Positions 46,582-56,470 of a stretch of DNA of 64,000 bases are shown here, one piece after another (the first letter of the stretch is position 1; the number at the start of each line of letters is the position of its first letter). The position numbers were made by a program, and so were the translations under genes. The notes beneath the pieces are model-generated. The model made no database searches. It saw nothing but the letters and a program-made list of their open reading frames with translations, and was not told the origin of the DNA. The stretch covers positions 5,518,001 through 5,582,000 of the forward strand of contig CM056874.1 of the NCBI GenBank assembly GCA_029876055.1. The letters run 5' to 3'. This DNA is from Madurella fahalii (Eukaryota > Ascomycota > Sordariomycetes > Sordariales).

Positions 46582-48725
46582 TCACTGCTGCCAAGGCGTC
46601 TGTTGCGCCGGCCGCGGGAACACGGGAATGGTCTCGAGCTGATCCAGACCACCGCCTATCGGTTGCTGATTATGCTGCCAACCCAGGCCAGTGGCATGGT
46701 TGACGAAAGCACCCTGCCGGAATGGGTTCGTGCTGCCAGTCGGTTGGGACAGAATCCCGCCTGCCGTGACGGGCCGTTGCTGCTGCGTCGGTTGGGCCGG
46801 CTGGGCCGGCGCAAAGTTCTTTGCGAACGGGTTGGTGCCTGTTTGTAGCGGTTGCATAGGCGATGCTGTCGTCGTCGTCGGCGCCGCCGGCGGCTGCTGG
46901 GGAGGCTGGGACTGGAACGGCGAGTTAGAGGCTGGCGCCGCAAAGGGCTGCGTTGCCTGTGGGGAGGAACGGGCAAAGGGGTTGGTGGACTGGCTTGTTG
47001 CCGGGCGCTGCTGCGTGTTCGTCTGCCCAAGCACGGGGGAGAAGGGGGTGCTCGTCTGTTGGTTCATGAGCATGGATTGGCGGAACGGATTTGTGCTCTG
47101 CTGCGGAGCCTGGAGACCCTGGAAAGCAGGTGCCGCACTGCTCTGGAAGCTTGCCACCGAGTCTTGTGGTATCGTGGAAAGACCGCTTGGCTGGAAGCTA
47201 GGCTGAGGTTGTGGCTGGGGAGAGAATCCCCCAAACCCGGCGCTAGTAAAGGCAGGCTGTAGTTGTTGCGCAGTTTGTTGAGGCGGGGAGAACAGGGGCT
47301 GACTCTGTTGTTGGAAAGGTCCACTGGCTTGGAACCCCGTGGGCTGGGAGACGAAGCCGTTTGGCTGGAGTTGCGTGGTTGGCTGCGGTTGGAACGGTGC
47401 CGGCCCCCACGGGGACATGCCCATCTGCATCTGTGTCTGTGGTTGCGGTTGTGACTGCGTCTGGACGGCCATGGTTGTTTGGTTCTGCTCGATAGACTCG
47501 AAGAAGTCAATGAGGTCAGCATCTGGTCCTTTGGTGGGCGCTGGCGCTGGCGCGGGTGCTGTCTGCGACCCATTCGCGTTGGTGCTGGACGAGGCTTTCG
47601 CAGACTCGAACTTGGCCGATTTGGAAGCCCCTGATGACCCGCCCTTGGACTTCTTCGCCTCCAGCTCGGCCAGATATTGTCTTCTGTGGATCTCAAAGTC
47701 GGGGTCCTTCAGATACTCCTCGAGCTGGCGTCCCAAGTTGACCGGCGCATGCTTTAGTTTGGGGACCTCGACCCTAGTGTGATGCTCATAATGTCGAGCG
47801 ACACTAAGGTACTGAACAACGTAGTCGGTCTGTCTCGTGAACGTGCGGTAGATGTCCATAGCTCTCTCCGCATCCGTTTTCGACAATTCAAAGAAGTGAC
47901 CTGTCGTCCAGTTAGCCCGAGCGGACTTACGTGCCGCCCAGCAGAGAACTCCCACCTAGGATGTTGATCAGACCCTGGTTCAGAGCCTGGAAGAGGGCCA
48001 GAAGATCCAGGACCAGTAGTCTAAAGACAGTGATCGTGATCTCGTTTTCTGGCTCGGTTTCCATCACCTGCATGAAGTGTGAGCGTCAAGGGCCCGGCCT
48101 GGGGTCAGCAAAGACGGAAAGCACTGACATCGCATTTGAGGAGAGCTGTGAGTTGGTGTTGGACGATCTCTGTCTCGCGCAGCAGACCCTTTTCTACCGA
48201 GAGCTTCTCTAGCCGAGGCTCCTTGGCCCGCACCCAGTCGACCTTTGTCTCCCGGTAGGCGCGCGCTCGCTCGGAGAGGTAGTTGGAGTAGTGCCGGATA
48301 TTTCGGCCCTGCGTTTGTGCTGCGCAACAGAGGTTAGCTACGGAGCGGCATGGCTTTGGAGTGCCTGTGACGAACCATCAGAGAACATGCTGACGGCTAG
48401 CATGTTCCTGTGCTTGGCTAGGTATGCTAGGGTCACATCTGGTGAGCCCTCTCGGATCATCAGGTGGACTGTTATCAGGCCCTTGAAGACAACGGTCCAT
48501 GTCGAGTCACGGAGTCGGTACTGCAGCGCCCTAAACACCTCTCCCACGCCGGCCTCGCCCGAATGTGTCGCCACTAGAATATGCTCGATATACTTTGTCT
48601 TGGGGGGCGCGGCCTGAAGCAACGGTGTCGGTTAGCGACCCCTCCATCACCGTTGGGGATGAGGGTAGGCGGCAGACCTTGACCTTGGTCGCGCCCTTGA
48701 CGGACTTCTCGAAGGAGCTCGCCAT
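46582..48725 (-). CDS. YAP1801: Clathrin-coat assembly protein AP180/YAP1801 (ANTH domain)
   Basis: PI(4,5)P2-binding endocytic adaptor acting at the plasma membrane. Exons (minus): 48725-48678, 48613-48376, 48319-48129, 48067-47956 and 47900-46582, giving 635 aa. The ANTH domain begins at MASSFEKSVKGATKVK and includes AAPPKTKYIEHILVATHSGE and TWTVVFKGLITVHLMIREG, then the helical core to about residue 285. The C-terminal half is glutamine/proline-rich and disordered. It has four NPF motifs (STNPF or GTNPF contexts), which bind EH-domain proteins, and a DLIDFFESI segment as a candidate clathrin/adaptor site. Donors are GTCTGC (intron 1, weak) and GTTCGT (intron 2, weak). Both were chosen because only they restore the ANTH reading frame. 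Confidence 0.92.
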
Positions 48726-48905
48726 GGCGGCCGATAGCAGATGCTACAACCGCAGTTGAGTCGTGGCTAGCAGGAGCCGGGCTCTCGGTCTCGGAAAAAT
48801 CGACTTGATTGACGGCCAACGCTGATCGTCTTGCGGCACAATGATGATTTGCTCCAATGCGCGGCAGGAAAGGGAGGAACGGCTGGTGAGGAGATGAGGT
48901 CACGG

Positions 48906-48957
48906 TCGGGCAGCGGGCAGCGAGCAGCGGGCAGCGGGCGGCGGGCGGCGGGCAGTG
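48906..48957. repeat. GGGCAGCGG-type short direct repeats
   Basis: Five to six imperfect nine- or seven-base GC-rich units (GGGCAGC, GAGCAGC, GGGCGGC) in tandem within the AP180/AspRS promoter region. Confidence 0.7.
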
Positions 48958-49625
48958 GTTTGACCCTTGGCGCAGCTGAGCCCAGTCGCGCGTTGTCCCA
49001 CACAAGCAGCGATAGGCTCTTGGGGCGTCGTGGTGCTCTTAGAGGATGGGGCCCAAAGGCAGAAGGTACCGGAGTCGCCAAAATGCGCGCCAATTCGACC
49101 CAACAAGCCCATGTCAAAGGAAACTGCCGCGGGCGGGCGGCGTTCGGTCTTGGCAAACCAAAACAGGGGTCAGGACGCCAGCTCGAGCGGGTTGGTTTCA
49201 CAGTCTTTCATGGGGACGGATCCAGGTCACTCGCATCCAAGGAAATCTCCGAATAATGCAAACCTCACTTCGTCATACACTTTATTTTTCTTAATCTAGG
49301 TACCCTGCTCTTCTGGGAGGAAACATGAACAGCGAAGCCTGCTGAGACTAGTGCAGATTTCGCAAAGGGAGCACCGCATGGCATATCCAATCACCAAAAT
49401 CAAGAACGGGCAGTCAGTTATTATGAATACACATAAACTATCTAGAATCCCAGTGTCGAGATATTGAAGGCATCACAGCCAAGACTAGCAGTGTTGGCAT
49501 CCACTTGGTGCCATCCTCTCTGTCCAGTCTGGAGTGTGCAATCAAAACATCCTATTAGTATGCACGGAACACGCCCACTTGGCCGCGTGCAACACCCGTT
49601 CCATTCAGAGTAATCAGAGATGCCG

Positions 49626-50023
49626 TCATTGCGTCCGATGAGTAACAAGGTCGGTGCGCCGAACGCTTATTTCACAATTCCATCCTTCTATCACAAACCA
49701 AACCACTTGAGCCCCGTGAAGGGAGAGTTTGGAGGTTCCAAAAGGAGGAAGCTTCATCATATAGACACGCTGGCTTTCATCATCTAGAAAGTAGTCAGCG
49801 AAATGCTCCCGGAATAGCAGCAGATTTATGTGTTGGGGTGATTGTACTCACTTTGTTTTGAATGGAAGGGATGGAGAGAAGAAGAAAAAAGTTTCAAATC
49901 TTTTTCGGGTGTGGTAGCTTTTTGAGGGCCGCTGCTTGCCGGCTCGAGCTTGGAGCCCCACTCTAACCTTTCATTCGAGCCAAACAGAGGCTGAGGAAAA
50001 GCGGGTCTTTTCAGGTACCTCAT
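49626..50023 (-). CDS. Candidate small spliced ORF (109 aa), doubtful
   Basis: Exons 50023-49852 and 49783-49626 (minus) join in frame with a strong GTGAGT donor and a CTGACTACTTTCTAG branch/acceptor, giving 109 aa from an ATG (MRYLKRPAFPQPLFGSNERL) to a TGA. The second exon reads like protein (DESQRVYMMKLPPFGTSKL). It has no recognisable family, and its start lies only 40-80 bp from the divergent AspRS start. The splice sites may instead belong to an unrelated transcript. Kept as a low-confidence candidate. Confidence 0.15.
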
Positions 50024-50035
50024 TGTACCAGAAAC

Positions 50036-50044
50036 ATGGTGTGA
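50036..50044 (+). promoter_or_regulatory. Minimal upstream ORF (Met-Val-stop)
   Basis: ATG GTG TGA lies 20 bases upstream of the first in-frame AspRS ATG (50064) and 62 bases upstream of the preferred one (50106). If it is in the leader it could lower or regulate initiation. Transcript start unknown. Confidence 0.3.
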
Positions 50045-50105
50045 GCTTTCACTTGAAAGTCAAATGCAGCTTCCAACAGCTGCACAAGCCGAGCAACGAA
50101 AACTG

Positions 50106-52528
50106 ATGGCATTACCACGCGTCTCTCTGAGGCGCTCGTGTGGCCTCGGGCAGCGGGAATTGATATGCTGCAGAAGTTATTTCCATCCTCAATTGGCCCA
50201 TAACCGCGTTCTGCAGAGGTCCCGCCATCGTAATATACACAGCGGTGCCCAGCTACGCACCAGTGAAGCGACTGCAGGTCATGACCAGAAAACCGTCGGA
50301 CAGCAACTGCGCGAGGAATGGGCCAAGTACAGTAGGCATTGTTTCCAGTCCGATTCTCCCCACGGTCTAGCCCTGACATGTCCTCAGACCACTTTCCTCA
50401 GGCATCTGGGCCGCACAATTTCCGGCAGGGACACAAGGTCACTGTCCACGGCTTCCTGTCCAGGAAACGTGTAAAACACTCAAAGCTGGTTTTTGCAGAC
50501 ATACGACTCGACAACGGACCTGAGGTACAGATTATTTCGAGCTACGAAGAGGTCGACAGCCCGGAGCACTTGGCAAACAAGGCGCTCCGAGCCATCCCAC
50601 TTCACAGCCCAGTCTCGGTGACAGGCACCGTTGTTCAACTTCACGGCGGCCCTCAGCGAGAAGAGATGTCTTCGGAGCCCAGAGGTTCCGTTGTTCAAGT
50701 CTCACGCGTCGACCTCACCCTCGACACTATCCAGCCCCTCAACGTCTTCCCCAAGGATATCATTGTGTCCGATGGCGTCCAATTCCCCCCGTCGGCGAGA
50801 CATCTGCAGATCCGCTTCGATGATGCTTTGCGTAGCCGCCTCCTTGCCCGGCCACGTATAGGACTTCAGTTAAGGAAGTCTCTCGACAGCCTCGGCTTCA
50901 CAGAAGTCGAGACGCCCATCCTCTTCAAATCCACCCCCGAGGGAGCAAGAGAGTTCCTGGTTCCGACAAGGCGTTCAGGTCTAGCATATGCACTACCACA
51001 GAGTCCTCAGCAGTACAAGCAGATCCTCATGTCTAGCGGCATTCGGGCGTACTACCAGTTTGCCCGCTGTTTCCGGGATGAAGATTTGCGGGCCGACAGG
51101 CAGCCCGAGTTTACACAGGCATGGCAGTACCGTCTCGGTAATACTAGCCTTTCATGGTTGGGCTAACCTTTCGCAGCTTGATCTAGAAATGTCTTTTGCC
51201 ACAGGTCAGGATGTCATGCGCACGGTCGAGTCCATAATCTCGGACTTGATGGTCTCACTGGATTCGCATTTCTGCACTGTGAGAAGAGGTGGTGATGTTT
51301 ATCTCGCACCCAGGAAACCCTCGGTATGCATGCGGGGCCGCTCCCTTCATTGAGTTAGTGTTCTAATTCCCCGAAAGGGCGCAACAGATATCGCAGGTTC
51401 TAGCGAGAAACAGCGCCACCAACAGCGTCCATTCCCTCGCATCACGTATGAAGAAGCCATGACGAGGTTCGGGATTGACAAACCTGATGTGCGGATTCCG
51501 TTTGAGGTATGCTTCTTATGACCAGCCTCGCTAGAACCGACTGACCATAAAAGATCCACCGAGTTGACCACGTCCTGCCTCGATCGTTTGTTTCCATGAT
51601 CACCCACCTCGACGACCCTATCGTAGAAGCGTTCAGATTCCGCCCCAGTTCGGGAGAGCAAGACTTGAGCGACACACTGAGTTTTGTTGATGAGCTCATG
51701 AAGGCGCTCCCAGCTCCCCTAGCAAAGAATCCGGATGGCGCTCTTGTTGCTCTCGTCGTCAACTCGAAAAAACCTCTCCGCGGCCTCTCGCCCCTCGGCC
51801 ACGACGGTGTTGCGGGATTAGAATGCGGGGAATCTGGCCTACAAGATTTTGCGGATTTGGAGGATGGGGATGTTGTCGTCTTCCAAGCCCGCGAGAACAA
51901 GCCGTTCCAAGGGGGCTCGACGGCGTTGGGCACCTTCAGGAATCTGCTATACCAGACAGCCGTGTCCAAGGGCTTGCTCCCACAGGACCCCAGTTTCCGG
52001 TTCCTCTGGGTGACCGATTTCCCCATGTTCACGCCTGACAACGAGACAGATCCGGGCCAGGGCGGCATGGCTGGCTTCTCGGCAACCCACCATCCATTTA
52101 CGGCGCCACTAACGGACGATGATGTCGAGCTGCTCATGACCGACCCGCTTAAGGCAAGGGCTGACCACTATGACTTGGTTGTCAACGGGGTCGAGCTGGG
52201 CGGCGGCAGTCGCCGTATTCACGTGGCCAAGCTTCAAGAGCACGTCATGAGAGATATCCTCAAGATGACCGACAAGGGCGTGGCCCAGTTCTCGCATCTT
52301 CTCGAGGCTCTGCGTGCCGGCTGTCCACCCCACGCCGGCTTTGCTCTCGGCTTTGACCGGCTTGTTGCACTTCTCACGTACACGGACTCGGTCCGCGACG
52401 TCATTGCATTTCCTAAATCCATGAAAGGCGAAGACCTTTCGGTCAAGAGTCCCGGCAAAATTACCCGCGAGCAGCTCGAGACTTACCATCTTGCCTTTGC
52501 CCCCAAGAACGGAAATAAGGCGCCGTAG
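50106..52528 (+). CDS. MSD1: Mitochondrial aspartyl-tRNA synthetase
   Basis: Class IIb aminoacyl-tRNA synthetase charging tRNA-Asp in mitochondria. Exons: 50106-50331, 50388-51118, 51177-51323, 51378-51506 and 51554-52528, giving 735 aa; an in-frame ATG at 50064 would add 14 residues. The N-terminus is Arg/Leu/Ser-rich and nearly free of acidic residues, fitting a mitochondrial presequence. The OB-fold anticodon domain includes [19 protein letters not shown]. Class II motif 2 is intact in [16 protein letters not shown], and motif 3 in GFALGFDRL. The bacterial-type insertion domain between motifs 2 and 3 is present, along with [10 protein letters not shown]. Intron 2 appears to use a GC donor (CAG/GCATGG): no GT donor restores the conserved [12 protein letters not shown] junction. 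Confidence 0.92.
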
Positions 52529-53016
52529 GAGATTCCATGAGCGACTCCTCCCCATGTACCAACAATCTGTACACTAGACGTCTACTCGGGCATGTCACGA
52601 CTCCGACATTTGTTCCATTATGAGGATGATAGGATAGACGGGGTTATAGAAGCTTTGAAGCGTTTCGCATTTCATCGATACCATTACACTAAAGAAAGCA
52701 CCGCTCTGAGTTTAACATACTTGCCCCGGATACAAAATATCATCTCCAACCTCGATTGTGCCAATGGCAGCAACAAGAAATGGGTGAGGGATAAATAAAT
52801 TAAAGCCGGAAAAGGAAAATAAAAAACAAAAAACAGACAAACACATTTTTTTTCTTCTTTTTTCTTTTGTTCTGAAAAAGGGGGGGGGGGGGGGGGGAGA
52901 AAGGAAGAAAAAAAGGAAAGAAAAACGGTTGTTTTCAGTCGAACGACAATCCCGCCATCACCAAACCCTGACATCAAACGTCAATCTTAGCTCCCCTTCC
53001 TAGTCTTGGACACGGC
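52529..53016. other. Convergent 3' intergenic region
   Basis: A 488 bp region between AspRS and the convergent secreted-protein gene. It holds a G18 homopolymer (52880-52897) flanked by A/T-rich sequence. No gene seen. Confidence 0.45.
52880..52897. repeat. G18 homopolymer
   Basis: Eighteen consecutive G on the plus strand, preceded by A5, in the 3' flank of the secreted repeat-protein gene. The length is uncertain for technical reasons. Confidence 0.8.
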
Positions 53017-54132
53017 CTACGCAGTGGTTGTTGACGCTGCCTTGGCGTTGCGGCGCCGCGCCCACCAGCTGCCGCTCCTCAATTTCTCCAAGACTTCAGC
53101 CTTGGCCTTCTCCGCCTCCACGAGGGCGTCCACACGGGCCTTCTGCAATGTGTCCCCCCCCAGGGCCTCCGCCTTGGCTTGCTCTGCCTCGGGGATGACC
53201 CCGAGCCTGGCCTTTTCAGCCTCTGAGTGGGCCTCGAACCTTGCCTTGGACGCCTCTGGCATAGCGGCCGATCCGGCCTTGGCAGCCTCTGAAAAGGCGA
53301 CGGACCCGGCCTTGGCAGCGTCTGAGACCGCGACGGCCCCGGCCTTGGCGGCCTCGGCGATGCCCGCCGATCCGGCCTTAGCTGCCTCCGCAATGCCATC
53401 CTCGCGGATCTTTTGCCACTGCTCGTCGTCCTCCCCAAGAAGCTCGGAGAGGTCCTTGGAGGTCTGTGCCATGGCGCCTTGGCGGGAACTTTGCCGTTGC
53501 TGAGCGTTGACATGGTGCGTCGCTTTGATCATTGCCTGGGGACGCTCGTTGCGGGTGACGTCGGCTCCAGCGCGGGAAATCTTGGCTGACGGGCGTGTGA
53601 CGCCAGGCTTCGCCTTGTGGGTACCTTTGAGAACATCGTCTGCGATCTTCTCCCAGTTGATATTCATGCGGGACCGGAGATGCGGCGCGGCGACGGCCGT
53701 GTGAGCCAGGGGGATATTGGCGAACTGCCGCGTGTTGCTGGGTTTTGACCGATGGGTGTCTTTCAGGACATTTTCTGCGATCTTCTGCCAGTCGATATTC
53801 ATCCGGGACCCGAGATGTGGCGTGGGGGCGGCCCGGATATTGGCGAACCGCCGGGGGATGCTAGGTTTTGCCCGGTGGGTATCTTTCAGGACATTGTCTG
53901 CGATCTTTTGCCAGTCGATATTCATCCGAGACTGGAGATGCGGCGTGGGAGTAGTCGTCTCTTTGCCCGTGGTGGTGACTGTAACGAGCGTGCTCTGGGT
54001 TGGGGGGAGCATGGGAAGGTGGGTATGGATGGAATGGGTCTCAGAGATGGGGACGCGGCCGTCCCGTGGAATGGGCATGGCTGCGGCACCCAGGCTGACC
54101 TGGGTGAAGACGAAAGCCGTAAGCATCCGCAT
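53017..54132 (-). CDS. Secreted protein with WQKI repeats and 11-mer amphipathic repeats
   Basis: Unrecognised family. Single exon, 371 aa, start ATG at 54132 (the frame is open upstream but has no ATG). A signal peptide is likely at residues 1-18 (MRMLTAFVFTQVSLGAAA). Three imperfect repeats of 41-45 residues begin at P64, P105 and P150, each PHLxSRMNI[DN]W[QE]KIA followed by a DxHxAKP-like tail. A fourth, degenerate core (DEQWQKIREDG) lies at 236-246. Directly after it come seven 11-residue units with E/D at 249, 260, 271, 282, 293, 304 and 315 (EAAKAGSAxxx type), then a Lys/Glu/Ala helix and a basic end (SWWARRRN). No cysteines. The 11-mer pattern resembles LEA/apolipoprotein-type amphipathic helices; this is a structural analogy only. 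It is head-to-head with another secreted low-complexity gene. Confidence 0.8.
   Translation of the reverse strand: MRMLTAFVFTQVSLGAAAMPIPRDGRVPISETHSIHTHLPMLPPTQSTLVTVTTTGKETTTPTPHLQSRMNIDWQKIADNVLKDTHRAKPSIPRRFANIRAAPTPHLGSRMNIDWQKIAENVLKDTHRSKPSNTRQFANIPLAHTAVAAPHLRSRMNINWEKIADDVLKGTHKAKPGVTRPSAKISRAGADVTRNERPQAMIKATHHVNAQQRQSSRQGAMAQTSKDLSELLGEDDEQWQKIREDGIAEAAKAGSAGIAEAAKAGAVAVSDAAKAGSVAFSEAAKAGSAAMPEASKARFEAHSEAEKARLGVIPEAEQAKAEALGGDTLQKARVDALVEAEKAKAEVLEKLRSGSWWARRRNAKAASTTTA
53575..53943 (-). repeat. Three coding repeats of 41-45 codons
   Basis: Units 53943-53821, 53820-53686 and 53685-53575 (minus strand) encode the PHLxSRMNIDWQKIA repeats. Units 1 and 2 are closest in sequence; unit 3 has diverged more. 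They probably arose by tandem duplication. Confidence 0.85.
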
Positions 54133-55027
54133 TGTGACTGGCGATGAGGGGATTCGGTCCGATTTGATGAAGGAGTTGATGTTCTGTCGAGGACTCTTTT
54201 GGGGGTTGACTCTGTTCCAAGACGTAAACAATGTGAGTAGATCGAGGTTCAGAAGGCCGGGGTTTATTTCTCGCGTGATGAGGACCCAGGACTTAGCGGT
54301 TTATTTCTTGCGTGATGAAGATCCAGGACTTAGCGTCCTGCCGTTAGTCATTAGTTGGTGACCGTGAGTTTCGGGAAGCTACGCTATGAGGTCAATCCGA
54401 CACTAGTTCTGGGGATTTTTAGCCGTGAGTGAGGCACTACGGAACTAGTAGCACGCTACAGGCATGATTTCTCAGCAAGACGACAGAAGATCCAGGCACT
54501 CAGCACGCAATGCTGCACCCTTCTCTGGGGCACTGCCATGCTAACCTCCTGTGCGGCCCGTGCTCTGCTGAAAAGCCTTATTTTAGCCTTGTTCTAGCCA
54601 GGAACTGAGAGGCCAGCTGGTTATCCAAGGCTGTTAGTCTGGCAGAGTTTGCCTTTGACGCTCGTTCGCCTGGTGGGTTAGGATTGCGTGCTTGCCGCAT
54701 CGGAGTGTTGGCCGAGGAACTGACGTCGAGAGCAGGTGCGCGCAAGGACGTGGCAAGAAGCATATCCTGCCCTCTCCCAGTACAAAAAGACAGCACATCC
54801 CTCGCCTGGGAACCCAAACCTTCTCTGTTTCCTCTCGACTTCTCTCTTGCCTAGTCTCGCAAGATCTTTCCGCTGCCAACTTCATCATCATCTTCCCCAT
54901 TCCCCATCAACCTCTCCATCAGCCTCTCCATCAGCTTCTCAATCAACTTCTTCATCTGCTCCTCCACCCGCTCCTCCATCGGCTTTTTTGCTACCCCTAC
55001 CAACTTCTAAACATCAAATCACACGCA
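54133..55027. other. Bidirectional promoter of two secreted-protein genes
   Basis: An 895 bp region between the two divergent secreted-protein genes. It contains a 37-bp tandem duplication at 54261-54334 and, before the right-hand gene, a C/T-rich leader (about 54895-54990) built of CATCAGCTTCTC-like repeats. Upstream of the right gene the frame is open from 54692 but has no ATG before 55028 that gives a signal peptide. Confidence 0.5.
54261..54334. repeat. 37-bp tandem duplication
   Basis: Two head-to-tail copies (54261-54297 and 54298-54334) starting GGTTTATTTC and ending GGACTTAGC. They differ at three to four sites, all C/T or G/A transitions. A short related fragment (GAAGATCCAGG) recurs near 54486. 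Confidence 0.85.
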
Positions 55028-55684
55028 ATGCGCCCAAACACCACCGTCGTAGTCGCTACCTTTGCTGCCATTGTCCTCTCTACCCTCCACGGCACAGTCC
55101 GCGGCGCCCCTATCCGCACTCCGGGTGTTGCTGTCAACCAGATGCAGACCCGCAGCCCTAGCGGCGAGGAGGAGGAGGACAATGAGTTCCTCAGGGGCTT
55201 CCAGCGGTTCCTAGAGATCATCGGCGACCACATTGAGAGGATGCGCGAGTCCGAGGTGGAGGTCAACAAATCCAAGAACGAGACCCCCTGGATCAACGTC
55301 GAGGTTGGCTGCGTCGGCGCCGGCGTCTGCAACCCCGTCGACGTGGACAGCACGGGGCCCAAGAACGCCTCTGCGCTGGCCGCCGCCGGCGCCAAGTCCG
55401 AGAGCAAGCAGTCGTGGCTGAAGATTGGCAACGCACCTGATAAGACTAAGGAAGCTGGTGAGACCAAGACATCTAGCGCCGCCAAGGCATCGGGTGAAGC
55501 CAAGGCTTCTGGCGAGGCCGCCGAGGCCGGAGAGGCTGGCGAGGCCGGCGCGTCCGCCACACCGGCTCTGCCTGCCGTGCCCGGCCCACCTGCCGTCCCT
55601 GGTCCTCCTGGCGTGCCTCCCGTGCAGGCTGTGCCGGGTGTGCCTGCCGTTCCTCCCGTGCCTGGCAACGATGCCCATCCCTGA
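55028..55684 (+). CDS. Secreted low-complexity protein with collagen-like Pro tail
   Basis: Unrecognised family. Single exon, 218 aa, ATG at 55028. The signal peptide is at about 1-27, with likely cleavage after VRGA. An acidic patch (GEEEEDNE) leads into a short helix (LRGFQRFLEIIGDHIERMRES, about 55-75). Two cysteines nine... to ten residues apart lie in VGCVGAGVCNP (95 and 101), and there are N-glycosylation sequons at N84 and N113. The second half is Ala/Glu/Lys/Gly repeats (KASGEA units, about 134-165), then a proline-rich segment of PAVPGPP-like units (about 170-210). There is no transmembrane or GPI signal. It is paired head-to-head with the 11-mer repeat protein, and the similar low-complexity A/K/E/G composition suggests co-regulated extracellular or cell-wall roles (inference). 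Confidence 0.75.
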   Translation: MRPNTTVVVATFAAIVLSTLHGTVRGAPIRTPGVAVNQMQTRSPSGEEEEDNEFLRGFQRFLEIIGDHIERMRESEVEVNKSKNETPWINVEVGCVGAGVCNPVDVDSTGPKNASALAAAGAKSESKQSWLKIGNAPDKTKEAGETKTSSAAKASGEAKASGEAAEAGEAGEAGASATPALPAVPGPPAVPGPPGVPPVQAVPGVPAVPPVPGNDAHP

Positions 55685-56470
55685 AGGACTTGGAGGAGAT
55701 GCTGTCGGGAGAAGGGCTCCTGACATGTCGGGTTTGAGTAGGCGCATCGGTCGTGGCAATAGGGATCGTTGGGATCGCCGAACTCGGGGATAATGGGGGC
55801 TGTGTCATGTGACAGTATGGCCATGGAACATGAATTAGCGTTTGCGTATCGGTATTAGGAGAGCCAAGGGGGGGATCAGCGCTGGGTAGTTGTGGTCGTC
55901 GGCTTAACATACACCTGTCTCCGTATTACATAATTAATAACACTTAGTAGAAACAATCGCAAACGGAATTTAATGCGAAAGAGTACTGCTCGGCCTGAGA
56001 TTATTCGTGAGCCTGTATGTGCGGACTTGGCAGCAGCAGCAATGACACTCCCCCAGGGCTTATTCACCAAAGCTCTTCAGGGGTTCTCAACGTTACGAAG
56101 ACAATGCTGTAATAATGAGAGCGAATTGGGAATTGACGAGGAAGAGAGAGGAAAAGGAGATAAAAGTAAAGTAAAGAAAACAAACGGCGACGACAAAAAC
56201 AACAGGGGCAATAGCCCCGCAAGAGAGTTACTACAGTCTAAAAATGCATTCTTCTTACTTGTTACACCATAACCAAGGACTTGAAGCTCACCGCGCGGTC
56301 TTTCTCCTAGCTAGAAAACCTGGAATCCCGAAACTCAACACCTACACACCAAAATGGCTTCTAAATGAAATTATTACCTTGATGCCATGACACTTTTCCT
56401 TCCCGCCCCATTCCCCTCCATTCCCCCCCCTTGCAATCAGACGCCAAAGACACACAAGAGATTTCCTAAT
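55685..56470. other. Convergent 3' intergenic region
   Basis: A 786 bp region between the secreted-protein gene and the convergent P450 gene. AT-rich around 55920-55975 and A-rich at 56150-56200. No gene seen. Confidence 0.45.

Larger units (their letters stand above)
48726..50105. other. Divergent intergenic region AP180 / mitochondrial AspRS
   Basis: A 1.38 kb bidirectional promoter region. A short GC-rich direct repeat (GGGCAGCGG-like units, about 48906-48957) sits 180-230 bp upstream of AP180. A possible two-exon small ORF lies at 49626-50023 on the minus strand (listed separately), and a three-codon upstream ORF precedes the AspRS start. Confidence 0.4.
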
